A stretch of 64,000 nt of DNA. It comes from VAZQ01 sp963739175 (lineage in GTDB: Bacteria > Pseudomonadota > Alphaproteobacteria > Rhizobiales > Xanthobacteraceae). Of this stretch, positions 7,404 through 15,944 are shown in pieces. Under the pieces are notes generated by a model. It had not been told where the DNA came from, ran no database searches, and saw nothing but the letters and a program-made list of their open reading frames with translations. How positions within the stretch are numbered: the stretch's first letter is position 1; every line of letters begins with the position of its first letter. A program made the position numbers and the translations under genes. The DNA is taken from contig CAVTZH010000009.1 of assembly GCA_963739175.1 (NCBI GenBank), positions 372,001 through 436,000 on the forward strand, written 5' to 3'.

Positions 7404-7836
7404 CTAGCACCAGCTTTGAAGTGGTTCGCATTTGGTCTTGCTGCAATGAAGCGACTTGGCGAGACCTTCGCTGATCAGTATCTCGCCAACATCTTTACCG
7501 TTAGCGGTGAGCGTGCCGCAAGAGCGGCCATAGTTGCATTGCTTGGTGCCGACATCTGATCGGCGGCAAGAGCAGCGAACCTCGGTCAGATCAAGGTCTC
7601 CGCCTTCGACAAGCTCAATGAGCCTGATGGCTGCCTTGTGCCCTAGGATGCGCTCTGCATTGCACTGAGCGCGTCTTGCGATCTCGGGTGTGTCAAAGCC
7701 ACCAAGTGGTAGGTCTTGCCACGGGCACGGATGGTGTCGCCGTCAGTGAGTCGACGATATCGGTTGGGGCAATCGGATCGGCGGCAGCGCTCCAGACATG
7801 CCTGACACGATCAGTATCGCGATGATCAAGCGCCAT
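7404..7836 (-). CDS. Thermonuclease-like (SNase-fold) exported protein, frame-broken
   Basis: Read from about 7836, an N-terminal hydrophobic stretch (WRLIIAILIVSGMSG) suggests secretion. After a break near 7750 the frame gives DGDTIRARGKTYHLV, and after another near 7700 FDTPEIARRAQCNAERILG, KAAIRLIELVEGGDLDLTEV, NYGRSCGTLTANGKDVGEIL and ISEGLAKSL, ending in a Cys-containing tail. DGDT, the FDTPE motif, the A(E) helix and the GR...NGKDVGEILI..GLA block match staphylococcal-nuclease family proteins, which cleave nucleic acids with Ca2+. The strict catalytic Arg/Glu set is not confirmed. It lies between the TIR operon and the tRNA gene. Confidence 0.6.
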
Positions 7837-7911
7837 ATGATGTTGCTTGCTATTTGCTTGCTAAGAGCCTTTTAGCCAATCGAATCAAAATACAAGTTAT
7901 GCCGAATTTAT

Positions 7912-7988
<77 letters not shown>

Positions 7989-8130
7989 GTGCTTTTGTCG
8001 TTCTTGGCCCCTAGATAACCGAACCGGGTGGCAGCGGCAACGGCGCAGTCGGGTTCGTGCTGTGGCTCTGGCCGTGGCGGCCGACAGCCGGTAACCTGCG
8101 CCCCAATTAAAAATAGTCTGGGGAGGCTCA

Positions 8131-9132
8131 ATGAAAGCGTGGGTCATTGCGGCTGCTGCGGCGTGCCTGGCACTTGATGGTGGGACTGCGACCGCCGAGC
8201 CGCTGAAAATCCGTGCCGGGTGGGTCAATACACCAGCGACGATGTCGCCGCTCCTGTTTCAGAAGCCGGAGATTCTCAAGCACTACGGCAAGGCCTACGT
8301 CGTGGAAGCCGTCAAGTTTGCGGGTTCCACCGAAGTTCTCGCAGCTTTGCATGCCGGAAAGCTCGAGATCGGCGCCGTGTCCTATTCGAACGTCGGCGCC
8401 GGCATCGTCAACCAAGGCATCAAGGACCTGCGCATCGTCGCGGACGGCAACCAGGGCGGTGTCGACGGCTATGCATCGGTCGATTTCTACGTCCGAAATG
8501 ACAGTGACGTCCGTTCAATCGCCGATCTGAAGGGCAAGGTGCTCGCGACGAATGGTATCGGCGGTGCTGCGGATTTTGGATTGCGCGCGATGCTCTATCG
8601 CAGTGGCCTGCAGGACAAGCGTGACGTGACCATCGTTGCCGCGCCGTTCCCCACGCTCGGCAAGCTATTGCTGGAGGGCAAGGTCGCTCTTGTCTCACTC
8701 CCGGCGCCCTTCAGCTACGATCCGGCCGTCAAGGCCGGCGCCCGCAAGCTGTTCTCCGTCAAGGACGGGCTTGGCCCCACCCAACAGCTTGTCACCACGG
8801 CGATGCGAGGATTCCTGGAAAGCAATCGCGCAGCGCTCCATGACTTCTTCGAAGATTACGTGGGCGCGATGCGCTGGTTCACCGATCCGGGGAATCGCAA
8901 CGAAGCGATCAGGATTCTGGCCAAGGTCTCAAACCTGCCGGAGACAAGGTTCGCGAGCTGGGCCTTCACGCGGGATGACTTTTATCGCGATCCGTCGGCG
9001 CGCCCCAATGTCGCGGCTTTGACGCAGAACCTCGCGACGCTGCAAGAAATGGGGTTCCTGCCGCTGGCCCTCGATCCGGGTCCCTATCTCGACCTGAGCT
9101 TTGTCGAGGAGGCGGCACGGCGGTTGAAATAA
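8131..9132 (+). CDS. ABC transporter substrate-binding protein, NMT1/TauA-like
   Basis: A ribosome site (GGGGAGGCTCA) precedes the ATG. Residues 1-22 form a Sec signal peptide (cut near ATAEP), so the protein is periplasmic. The mature part starts PLKIRAGWVNTPATMSPLLF and has the two-lobe type II binding-protein pattern: FAGSTEVLAALHAGKLEIGA, then ADLKGKVLATNGIGG and the second-lobe helix FLESNRAALHDFFEDYVG. This resembles NMT1/THI5, TauA and SsuA proteins that bring sulfonates, nitriles, pyrimidines or aromatics to an ABC importer. No permease or ATPase gene is adjacent, so the ligand cannot be inferred. It is the first gene past the tRNA-Arg. Confidence 0.85.
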   Translation: MKAWVIAAAAACLALDGGTATAEPLKIRAGWVNTPATMSPLLFQKPEILKHYGKAYVVEAVKFAGSTEVLAALHAGKLEIGAVSYSNVGAGIVNQGIKDLRIVADGNQGGVDGYASVDFYVRNDSDVRSIADLKGKVLATNGIGGAADFGLRAMLYRSGLQDKRDVTIVAAPFPTLGKLLLEGKVALVSLPAPFSYDPAVKAGARKLFSVKDGLGPTQQLVTTAMRGFLESNRAALHDFFEDYVGAMRWFTDPGNRNEAIRILAKVSNLPETRFASWAFTRDDFYRDPSARPNVAALTQNLATLQEMGFLPLALDPGPYLDLSFVEEAARRLK

Positions 9133-9181
9133 CTGTCGGCCGTTCTTTTCCGGCGTCCGCAAGCCTCCTATAAGGGAATCC

Positions 9182-10436
9182 ATGGCCGAAACCGCGACCC
9201 CGCAAAAGCCCGCCCGCGCGCAGAAATCCACCGCGCCGCTGACCGACGCCGCCTTCGACTGGCAGGACCCGCTCGATCTCGAAGGCGAGCTCTCCGAGGA
9301 CGAGCGCATGGTGCGCGACACCGCGCGCGCCTATGCGCAGGAGAAATTGTTCCCGCGCGTGCTCACCGCCTATCGCGAAGAGCGCTTCGATCGTGAGGTG
9401 GTCAACGAGATGGGCGCAGCTCGGGCTCCTCGGCGCGACCATCCCGGAGGAATACGGCGGCTCCGGCCTCGGCGACGTCTGCTACGGCCTGATCGCGCGC
9501 GAGGTCGAGCGCGTCGATTCCGGCTACCGCTCGATGATGTCGGTGCAGTCGTCGCTGGTGATGTATCCGATCTACGCCTACGGCACCGAGGCGCAGCGCC
9601 GCAAATATCTGCCCAAGCTCGCCACCGGCGAGATCCTCGGCTGCTTCGGCCTGACCGAGCCCGACCACGGCTCCGATCCCGGCTCGATGGCGACGCGCGC
9701 CGAGAAGGTGCCGGGCGGCTACAAGCTCACCGGCAACAAGATGTGGATCTCGAACGCGCCGGTCGCCGACGTCGCGGTGGTGTGGGCGAAGCTCGACGGC
9801 GTGATCCGCGGCTTCCTGGTCGAGCGCGGCACCAAGGGTTTCTCGACGCCGATCATCGAAGGCAAGCTCAGCCTGCGCACCTCGATCACCGGCGAGATCG
9901 TGCTCGAAGGCGCCGTGGTGCCGGAGGAGAACCTGCTGCCGAACGCGCAGGGCCTCGCCGGCCCGTTCGGCTGCCTCAACAATGCGCGCTACGGCATCGT
10001 CTGGGGCGCGATGGGCGCCGCCGAGTTCTGCTGGCATCGCGCGCGGCAATATGTGCTCGACCGCAAGCAGTTCGGCCGGCCGCTCGCGGCCAATCAGCTG
10101 ATCCAGAAGAAGCTCGCCGACATGCAGACCGAGATCGCGCTCGGCCTTGCCGGCGCGCTGCGGCTCGGCCGCCTGATGGAGGCCGGCAAGGCGGCGCCGC
10201 CGATGATCTCGCTGATGAAGCGCAACAATTGCGGCAAGGCGCTCGACATCGCGCGGCTGGCGCGCGACATGCACGGCGGCAACGGCATCTCCGACGAATT
10301 CCACGTCATGCGCGTGCTGTCGAACCTCGAGACCGTCAACACCTACGAGGGCACGCACGACATCCACGCGCTGGTGCTCGGCCGCGCGCAGACCGGCATC
10401 CAGGGCGTTTTTCTAGAAGAATGGCACTGCCCTTGA
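9182..10436 (+). CDS. gcdH: Glutaryl-CoA dehydrogenase, one frame break
   Basis: The gene starts at ATG 9182 (MAETATPQKPARAQKSTAPL); FDWQDPLDLEGELSEDERMV is the usual N-terminal segment. The frame breaks near 9415 and resumes one base off at LGLLGATIPEEYGGSG. The rest is a full acyl-CoA dehydrogenase: CFGLTEPDHGSDPG, KMWISNAPVADV, DRKQFGRPLAANQLIQKKLA, MHGGNGISDEFHV and the catalytic-base region TYEGTHDIHALVLGRAQTG. Glutaryl-CoA dehydrogenase is an FAD enzyme converting glutaryl-CoA to crotonyl-CoA in lysine and aromatic breakdown. A T-run near 10412 may also hide an error that moves the true stop to a TAG there. Protein length about 410 fits the family. Confidence 0.9.
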
Positions 10437-10437
10437 T

Positions 10438-10556
10438 CCGTCACCCTGAGGTGCCCGAGCGCAGCCGAGGGCCTCGAAGGGCGACGGCCCGGCTGTTGCA
10501 ACACCGGGGCCGGCATCCTTCGAGGGCCGCTTCGCGGCCACCTCAGGATGACGGCG
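10438..10556. repeat. Palindromic intergenic (REP-like) element
   Basis: Outer arms CGTCACCCTGAGGTG and CACCTCAGGATGACGG face each other, with inner complementary arms (GGGCCTCGAAGG and CCTTCGAGGGCC). This is the layout of the CCTGAGGTG-type repeats frequent between genes in Bradyrhizobium-like genomes. It directly follows gcdH and could fold into a long RNA hairpin. Confidence 0.7.
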
Positions 10557-10657
10557 TGAGCGTAGCCATCGGCATGAACTGACTGAATCGACTCCACATC
10601 GTCTTTCTGTTGCTCGCCGCATTGCCGCCCCCTCACCCCATCTCCCCCCCTCCCATC

Positions 10658-10684
10658 AAAAAAGAACCCCCTTGCGGGGTCCCG
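10658..10684 (-). terminator. Rho-independent terminator for the 10705 gene
   Basis: On the minus strand GGACCCCGCAAGGGGGTTC is followed directly by six T residues: a GC-rich hairpin (ACCCC/GGGGT) and U-tract 20 bases after the stop codon of the minus-strand gene. Confidence 0.8.
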
Positions 10685-10704
10685 AGGTACCAACGCGAGG
10701 TTGG

Positions 10705-10965
10705 CTATTCCGCCTTTTCTTTCGCGGCGGGCATTCTCGATTGCGCGCCACCCTGACCGGTCGTCACTGGCGCGGTGCTGCGCTCGACCCCGGGGGCGGA
10801 CGCGGTGGTGGTGCCTTCGTGGCTGGAGAGCGCATACATCGCGATGCCGCCGACCACCATCACGGCGACGGCGATACCGGCCCAGGTGGCGGTGCTCATG
10901 CCTTCCTCGTTGATTTCGCGCACAAGCTCACGGCGGTAGTTGGGATCGTTTGGATTCATCGTCAT
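10705..10965 (-). CDS. Small single-pass membrane protein (86 aa)
   Basis: The ATG at 10963-10965 follows GGAAAGGAC at the correct distance. Residues 1-22 are polar (MTMNPNDPNYRRELVREINE), then a hydrophobic helix of about 18 residues (TWAGIAVAVMVVGGIAMYAL), then a Thr/Ala/Ser-rich tail with a charged end (AKEKAE). This gives a one-helix inner-membrane protein, N-in, with a short periplasmic tail. A proper terminator follows. Function unknown; similar small proteins are widespread hypothetical genes in rhizobia. Confidence 0.65.
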   Translation of the reverse strand: MTMNPNDPNYRRELVREINEEGMSTATWAGIAVAVMVVGGIAMYALSSHEGTTTASAPGVERSTAPVTTGQGGAQSRMPAAKEKAE

Positions 10966-11059
10966 GGCATGTCCTTTCCGGACGGTTGCTCTGATTGTCA
11001 ACGTTTGGTGCGCGGGGACGGTTCCGCGTGGCATCCCACACGCCGCATGATGAATCCGT

Positions 11060-11089
11060 AAAAAAGGCCGGCGTTGCTGCGCCGGCCTC
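11060..11089 (-). terminator. Rho-independent terminator for the VWA gene
   Basis: On the minus strand AGGCCGGCGCAGCAACGCCGGCCT forms a nine-base-pair GC stem with a short loop and is followed by six T residues, about 15 bases after the VWA gene's stop. Confidence 0.85.
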
Positions 11090-11102
11090 CTACTTGTCTC
11101 GT

Positions 11103-12224
11103 CTAACGCGCGATCTGCGAACGCAGCGTGCGTTCGACGGCCTGGTCGAACGAGTTCGTGGTGGGCCGCGGTGCCTTGGCGCGCGTGTCGGCGATGTGGC
11201 GGTCGCGCCGGCGCACCAGCTCGGAGAGCTTTTCGTTGAGCGTGCGGCGCTCGCTCATCTGCCGGTCGATATGCGCCTGCCGTTCGGCCGGCGCCATCCG
11301 GCGCAGATCGTCGGGCAATTGCGTCTCCGGCAAGGACTGCAACGACTGCCGGCCGGCGGCAACGTCGCCGACCAGGTCGCCTTCGCCGGTGATCGCGTCG
11401 GCGGCGTAGCCGGGCCGGGCGGCGCGCTTCGCCATGTAGCCCGCCATGTCGGAAGCGACGGGCGCCGGCGCCGCATAGCCCGCACCCAAGCGGTCGCGCA
11501 CGCCGCGCTGCTGGCTCGGCGAGCCATACGGCACCACGGTGCGGCCGATGCGGCCCTGCAGCTCGATGATCTCGCGGTCGTAGGGCGACTCGATCACGAC
11601 GATCTTGCCGCCGTCCTGCGGGATCATCATGTACTCGCCGCGGCCCATCTGCGCGATCTCGCGCCAGTAGCGCTCGGTGTCGCGCGCGCCGCCGGCCTGC
11701 ACGGTGTTGACGGTGATGTCACGCGTGCGGGCGAGCCGCATCACCTCGGGGTATTTCATGTCCTGCGCATAGTCCATGTGCGGCGGCGCGTCGCCGACCA
11801 GGAAGATGATGCGGGTGGAGTTGCGGCCGCGACTCCAGTTCACCTTGGTGACGCCGACGTAAAGCGCCTCGTTGACGCTTTCCGGCCAGTCGCCGCCGCC
11901 CTTGGCGCGCAGCTGCAAGAGGTCGGCGTAGAGGCCCTGGATGTCGGTGGTGAGCTCGAAGGTCTTGGTCACGTAGTCGTCGCCGATGTCGCGATAGGCG
12001 ACCAGGCCCATGCGGATCTCGGCGTCGGGGCTGCAATCGATCAGCGTGGTGGCGATCGACCAGATCTTGCGTTTGGCGCCCTCGATCAGCGGGCCCATCG
12101 AGCCGGTGGTGTCGAGGACGAACACGACCTCGATCACGGGTTTGTTGCCTGCAGCCTTCGCCGGCAGGATCGACAGCATCATCGTGAAGGCCAGAAATGC
12201 GACCGGTGCGAAATGCTTGAACAT
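11103..12224 (-). CDS. Exported von Willebrand factor A domain protein (373 aa)
   Basis: ATG at 12222-12224 with GAGGGGATATCA upstream. A Sec signal peptide (MFKHFAPVAFLAFTMMLSIL, cut after AKA) is followed at once by a VWA domain: VVFVLDTTGSMGPLIEGAKR with an intact MIDAS DxTGS (residues 38-42), then GLVAYRDIGDD with the second MIDAS Asp, and RIIFLVGDAPPHMDY. VWA domains bind ligands through a divalent metal. The C-terminal 130 residues are low in structure and Arg-rich (RQAHIDRQMSERRTLNEKLS), possibly a helix. Probably periplasmic; the partner is unknown. No gene cluster context beyond a strong terminator. Confidence 0.85.
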   Translation of the reverse strand: MFKHFAPVAFLAFTMMLSILPAKAAGNKPVIEVVFVLDTTGSMGPLIEGAKRKIWSIATTLIDCSPDAEIRMGLVAYRDIGDDYVTKTFELTTDIQGLYADLLQLRAKGGGDWPESVNEALYVGVTKVNWSRGRNSTRIIFLVGDAPPHMDYAQDMKYPEVMRLARTRDITVNTVQAGGARDTERYWREIAQMGRGEYMMIPQDGGKIVVIESPYDREIIELQGRIGRTVVPYGSPSQQRGVRDRLGAGYAAPAPVASDMAGYMAKRAARPGYAADAITGEGDLVGDVAAGRQSLQSLPETQLPDDLRRMAPAERQAHIDRQMSERRTLNEKLSELVRRRDRHIADTRAKAPRPTTNSFDQAVERTLRSQIAR

Positions 12225-12390
12225 TGATATCCCCTCGCAACGTCGCCCCGAGCCGGGATGCTCGGCGTTGTTCGCGTCCGCCCCACGCCGGAATTGCGGC
12301 GCGCCATCGGCGGATTCGCGGAAAATTTCGTGTGTGTCGCGCCCGCCACGCCACGTGCGTTGCACTGCAAACCGCGATATGAGTGCGGCC

Positions 12391-13498
12391 ATGAAAGTCG
12401 CGGGAAAACCTACGCGCAGCATCTGGCTGGAGGCCGACGGCGTGACCGTCGGCGCCATCGACCAGACCTTGCTGCCGCATCGCTTCGCCACAATCCGGCT
12501 CGAAACCTTGCAGGACGCGGCGCGGGCGATCGTCACCATGCAGGTGCGCGGCGCGCCGCTGATCGGCGCGACCGCCGCCTACGGCGTCTGCCTGGCGTTG
12601 CGGGAAGATGCCTCCGACGAATCGCTCGAGCGCGCCTATGCCGTGCTGCTGGCGACGCGCCCGACCGCGATCAACCTGAAATGGGCGCTCGACGAGATGG
12701 TGGCGGTGGTGCGCAACCGCTCGCGCGAGGAGCGCGTCGCCGCCGCTTATCGGCGTGCAGCTGAAATTTGCGACTGAGGACGTCGTGATCAACCAGGCGA
12801 TCGGCCGCCACGGCCGCAAGCTGATCGAGGCGATTGCCGCCAGGAAGCAGCCGGGCGCGCGGGTCAATGTGCTGACCCACTGCAACGCCGGCTGGCTTGC
12901 GACCGTGGACGTCGGCACCGCGCTGGCGCCGGTCTACACTGCGCACGATGCCGGCATCCCGCTCCATGTCTGGGTCGACGAGACCCGCCCGCGCAACCAG
13001 GGCGCCTCGCTCACCGCCTGGGAGCTTGGCCAGCACGGCGTGCCGCATACCGTCATTCCGGACAATACCGGCGGCCACCTGATGCAGCACGGCGAGGTCG
13101 ATATCGCCATCGTCGGCGCCGACCGGGTGGCGGCCAACGGCGACGTCGCCAACAAGATCGGCACCTATCTCAAGGCGCTGGCGGCGAAGGACAACAACGT
13201 GCCGTTCTATGTGGGGCTGCCGTCGCCGACCATCGACTTCACGGTGAAGGACGGCGTCGCCGATATCCCGATCGAAGAGCGCAGCGCCGACGAGGTCGCG
13301 ACCATGTCGGGCAAGACCGCCGATGGCCGGATCGAGACGGTGCGGGTGGTGCCGGACGGTTCCGCGGTCGCGAACTACGGCTTCGACGTGACGCCGGCGC
13401 GGCTCGTCACCGGCCTGATCACCGAGCGCGGTGTGCTGACACCATCGCGCGAGGCGTTGGCGAAGGCTTTTCCCGAACGCAGCGATGCGGCAAAATAG
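12391..13498 (+). CDS. mtnA: S-methyl-5-thioribose-1-phosphate isomerase, one frame break
   Basis: The protein converts 5-methylthioribose-1-phosphate to the ribulose form in methionine salvage. N-terminal half: IDQTLLPHRFATIRLETLQD, TMQVRGAPLIGATAAYG and PTAINLKWALDEM. The frame then breaks at GCGACTGAGGAC near 12772 (one extra T; expected ICDEDVVINQAIG) and resumes to the end. The catalytic Cys is in THCNAGW and the catalytic Asp in VGADRVAANGDVANKIGTY, both intact. Length after repair is about 368, as expected. An ATG four codons upstream (12379) is an alternative start. No other salvage genes are adjacent. Confidence 0.93.
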
Positions 13499-13612
13499 TC
13501 GGGTCTCCGTCAGCTCAGGATGACGGATCGAGATCGATCGCGTGTGCGGGGGCGTTGCGTGCGTTTCGTCCAGAAGACCACGATTGTCCCGTTGCCAGGA
13601 ATTCTGCATTCG

Positions 13613-14104
13613 ATGAGCTTCTCTTCGCTCGCCGCATCGCTGCCCGTCGACGGCCGCCAGTCGGCGACCGCGCTCAAGGTCGCGCGCGGCACGACGCGGC
13701 TGCTGCATTCGTTCGGACTGTCGGTGGTCAGCGAGCTGCCGCTGGCGTCGGGCCGGCGCGCCGACCTGGTTGCGCTCGGCACCTCGGGCGAGATCTGGAT
13801 CGTCGAGATCAAATCCTCGATCGCGGATTTCCGCGCCGACCAGAAGTGGATGGACTATCGGCTTCACTGCGACCGGCTGTTCTTCGCCACCACGCTGGAA
13901 GTGCCCTGCGACATCTTCCCGAAGGATACCGGCCTCATCGTCGCGGATGCCTTCGGCGCCGAGATCGTCTGCGAGGCGCCCGAGCACCGGCTGCATGCCG
14001 CAACCCGCCGGAGCATGATGCTCGCCTTTGCCCGCGCCGCGGCGCTGCGGCTTTCCGCGCTGGCCGATCCCGAGGGGCCCTACGGCAGCGGTAACGATCT
14101 TTAG
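13613..14104 (+). CDS. MmcB-family DNA repair / nuclease-fold protein (163 aa)
   Basis: The ATG at 13613 gives MSFSSLAASLPVDGRQSATA. The central block RADLVALGTSGEIWIVEIKS carries an Asp and an E-x-K spaced like the PD-(D/E)xK nuclease core, followed by ADFRADQKWMDYRLHCDRLF. This matches the MmcB family of alphaproteobacteria, a DNA-damage tolerance protein linked to the ImuB/DnaE2 mutasome in Caulobacter. It would act in the cytoplasm on DNA. The longer open frame upstream lacks support. Neighbours give no further hint. Confidence 0.75.
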   Translation: MSFSSLAASLPVDGRQSATALKVARGTTRLLHSFGLSVVSELPLASGRRADLVALGTSGEIWIVEIKSSIADFRADQKWMDYRLHCDRLFFATTLEVPCDIFPKDTGLIVADAFGAEIVCEAPEHRLHAATRRSMMLAFARAAALRLSALADPEGPYGSGNDL

Positions 14105-14148
14105 AGCATGATCCTGGAAAGCGGCTGACGATCCAGGCAAGATCATGC
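14104..14148. repeat. GAGCATGATC-type palindromic repeat
   Basis: Begins at the stop of the MmcB-like gene: GAGCATGATCCTGG is mirrored, imperfectly, by CCAGGCAAGATCATGC. GAGCATGATCC elements of this kind are widespread intergenic repeats in Rhizobiales. The rest of the gap to 14306 shows no gene. Confidence 0.5.
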
Positions 14149-14306
14149 GATCAGGCAAAGACTTGCGAAGGTATATCAAAGTCCCGTTTTGACAGCGGGA
14201 TACCCGCCGGATCGTGAGCGTCGCCTCAGAAATGGCATTTTGTCGGCGCTTTTGCGCATGCCGGTTTGTTTTTAGTTGCGTAACAGTTGTGTAACAGGAG
14301 AATAGC

Positions 14307-15371
14307 GTGATTGAGATCAACACCATGCCGGGGGGCCGTGCTGTTGCAACTCTGGCCATCATCTGCGGACTGAGTGCAGGCTTTGGCGCAGCGTCGCCTG
14401 CCGTCGCGCAGTCAGCCGCGGACTTCTACAAAGGCAAGACCATCACCATCGTGCTCGGGCATCCGCCCGGCGGCTCTTACGATTTGTACGCTCGGCTCGC
14501 TGCCGATCATCTGAAGCGATTCATCCCGGGCAATCCGAACGTCATCGTGCAGCATCGGCCTGGCGGCGGCGGCGTCGCGGCTGTGCGCTGGTTCCACGCG
14601 CAGGCGCCGCGCGACGGCACCACCATCGGCCTGTTCGCCGAGACCATCGGCCACACGCAGTTGCTCACGCCGGAGCAAGGCCAGTGGAAGGTCGAGGAGA
14701 TGACCTATATCGGCACGTTCGCGCCAAGCAATGCCGCCTTCGTGATCCGCAAGAACGCGCCCGCGACCACCGCCGACGGCATGCGCAAGACGGCGGTGAC
14801 GGTCGCCTGCACCGGCGTCAATTCGCAGAGCTACCAGTATCCCGCGTCGCTGAAGGAGCTCGGCGGCTTCAAGTTCATCATCGTCTGCGGTTACCCCGGC
14901 TCGGCTGAAGTCATGCTCGCGATCCACCGCGCCGAGGCCGACATGTTCTCGGGCTCCTGGCACGTCTGGCGCGCGACGCAGCAGGCCGGCCTCAAGGACG
15001 GCAGCCTGATTCCCGTGATCCAGGGCGGGCTCAAGCGCACCCAGGATCTTCCCAACGTGCCGCTGATGCAGGAACTGGTCAGCGACCCGAAAAAGAAGAA
15101 GGTCATCGAGTTCATTTCCGCCGGCTCGGCGATCGGCCGCGCGCTGATCGCGCCGTCCGGCGTACCCGCCGACCGGGTCGCGGCGCTGCGTAAGGCGTTC
15201 GACCAGCTCGTGCTGGATCCGCAGTTCCGGGCTGACGCCGCCAAGCGCTCGGCCGACCTCGAGCCGGCGCCCGGCGCGATCGTGCAGGGCTACAGCGACT
15301 CCATTGCCAAGGCGCCGAAGGACGTCATCGAGACGGCGGCGCTGGCGATGGCGGCTGAAAAGAAGAAGTAA
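14307..15371 (+). CDS. Bug/TctC-type periplasmic receptor 1 (354 aa)
   Basis: A GTG at 14307 is preceded by AACAGGAGAATAGC. A signal peptide ends near SPAVAQSAADFY. The mature protein has the features of tripartite tricarboxylate transporter receptors: KTITIVLGHPPGGSYDLYAR (G-rich loop after beta-1), NPNVIVQHRPGGGGVAA, and TTIGLFAETIG. The receptors bind carboxylates in the periplasm and feed TctA/TctB membrane partners. No such partner lies in the window. The sequence is of the longer, divergent FYKGKTI subgroup, shared with the receptor at 26996-28028. The ligand is unknown. A hairpin follows the stop. Confidence 0.85.
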   Translation: MIEINTMPGGRAVATLAIICGLSAGFGAASPAVAQSAADFYKGKTITIVLGHPPGGSYDLYARLAADHLKRFIPGNPNVIVQHRPGGGGVAAVRWFHAQAPRDGTTIGLFAETIGHTQLLTPEQGQWKVEEMTYIGTFAPSNAAFVIRKNAPATTADGMRKTAVTVACTGVNSQSYQYPASLKELGGFKFIIVCGYPGSAEVMLAIHRAEADMFSGSWHVWRATQQAGLKDGSLIPVIQGGLKRTQDLPNVPLMQELVSDPKKKKVIEFISAGSAIGRALIAPSGVPADRVAALRKAFDQLVLDPQFRADAAKRSADLEPAPGAIVQGYSDSIAKAPKDVIETAALAMAAEKKK

Positions 15372-15410
15372 GCCTGTCCCGGGCGAGTGAAGCGTCAGCG
15401 GAACGAGACA

Positions 15411-15436
15411 CTGATCTCGGGTCTACCCGAGATCAG
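15411..15436. terminator. Perfect 11-bp-arm hairpin after receptor gene
   Basis: CTGATCTCGGG and CCCGAGATCAG are perfectly complementary around a TCTA loop, 40 bases after the stop at 15371. There is no T-run, so it may be a non-canonical terminator or RNA-stabilising hairpin. Confidence 0.5.
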
Positions 15437-15499
15437 CAGTTAGTACGTGCGTGGATCCAGCGCGACAAGAGCGAAGCGCGAAAATAACTTATTGCGAAG

Positions 15500-15541
15500 G
15501 TTGCTGGGTCCCGGCGCGCGCTTCGCGCGTCCGGGACACGG
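15500..15541. repeat. Short GTCCCGG/CCGGGAC palindromic repeat
   Basis: GGGTCCCGG ... CCGGGACAC flank the palindrome CGCGCGCTTCGCGCG. The same GTCCCGG-type arms recur at 56299-56400, so this is a dispersed intergenic element. Confidence 0.5.
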
Positions 15542-15544
15542 GCA

Positions 15545-15931
15545 TCACGCCAGCGCCACCGCTTCCACCTCGATCTTGAATCCATAGTGCAGCTGCGGCA
15601 CCGGCACCACCGCGCGTGCCGGCCGCGCCGCGCCCGCCCATTGCGCATAAATCGCATTAAACTCCGGCCAGGATGCGATGTCGGTGACATAAACCCGCAC
15701 CTGCACGAGCTTGTCGACGCTCGAGCCGGCGCCGGCGAGCGCCTGCGCGACATTGTCGAGCACTTGTTGCGCTTGTTCTGCAAAAGATGCCTCGTTGAGC
15801 TTCGTTCCGTCGCGCGCGATCGGCAATTGCCCCGACACGAACACCAGCCCGCCGCCCGCCACCGCGTGGCTGTAGTGGCCGCCCGGCGCGGCCATGGTCG
15901 CGGGATTGGCGGTGCGGATACTTGCGGTCAT
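15545..15931 (-). CDS. RidA/YjgF-family deaminase (128 aa)
   Basis: A 128-residue protein with the full RidA pattern: HYSHAVAGGGLVFVSGQLPI, FAEQAQQVLDNVAQALAGAG, VQVRVYVTDIASWPEFNAIY and the C-terminal PQLHYGFKIEVEAVALA. The Arg of VRVYVTD is the residue that binds the carboxylate of imine substrates in active RidA proteins. Members hydrolyse reactive enamines/imines such as 2-aminoacrylate, in the cytoplasm as trimers. It ends 14 bases before the next minus-strand gene's region and is upstream-linked to the Bug receptor at 15945, probably in one operon (Bug first, RidA second), so it may serve that catabolic unit. Confidence 0.9.
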   Translation of the reverse strand: MTASIRTANPATMAAPGGHYSHAVAGGGLVFVSGQLPIARDGTKLNEASFAEQAQQVLDNVAQALAGAGSSVDKLVQVRVYVTDIASWPEFNAIYAQWAGAARPARAVVPVPQLHYGFKIEVEAVALA

Positions 15932-15944
15932 TCTCGAGCCCTCG

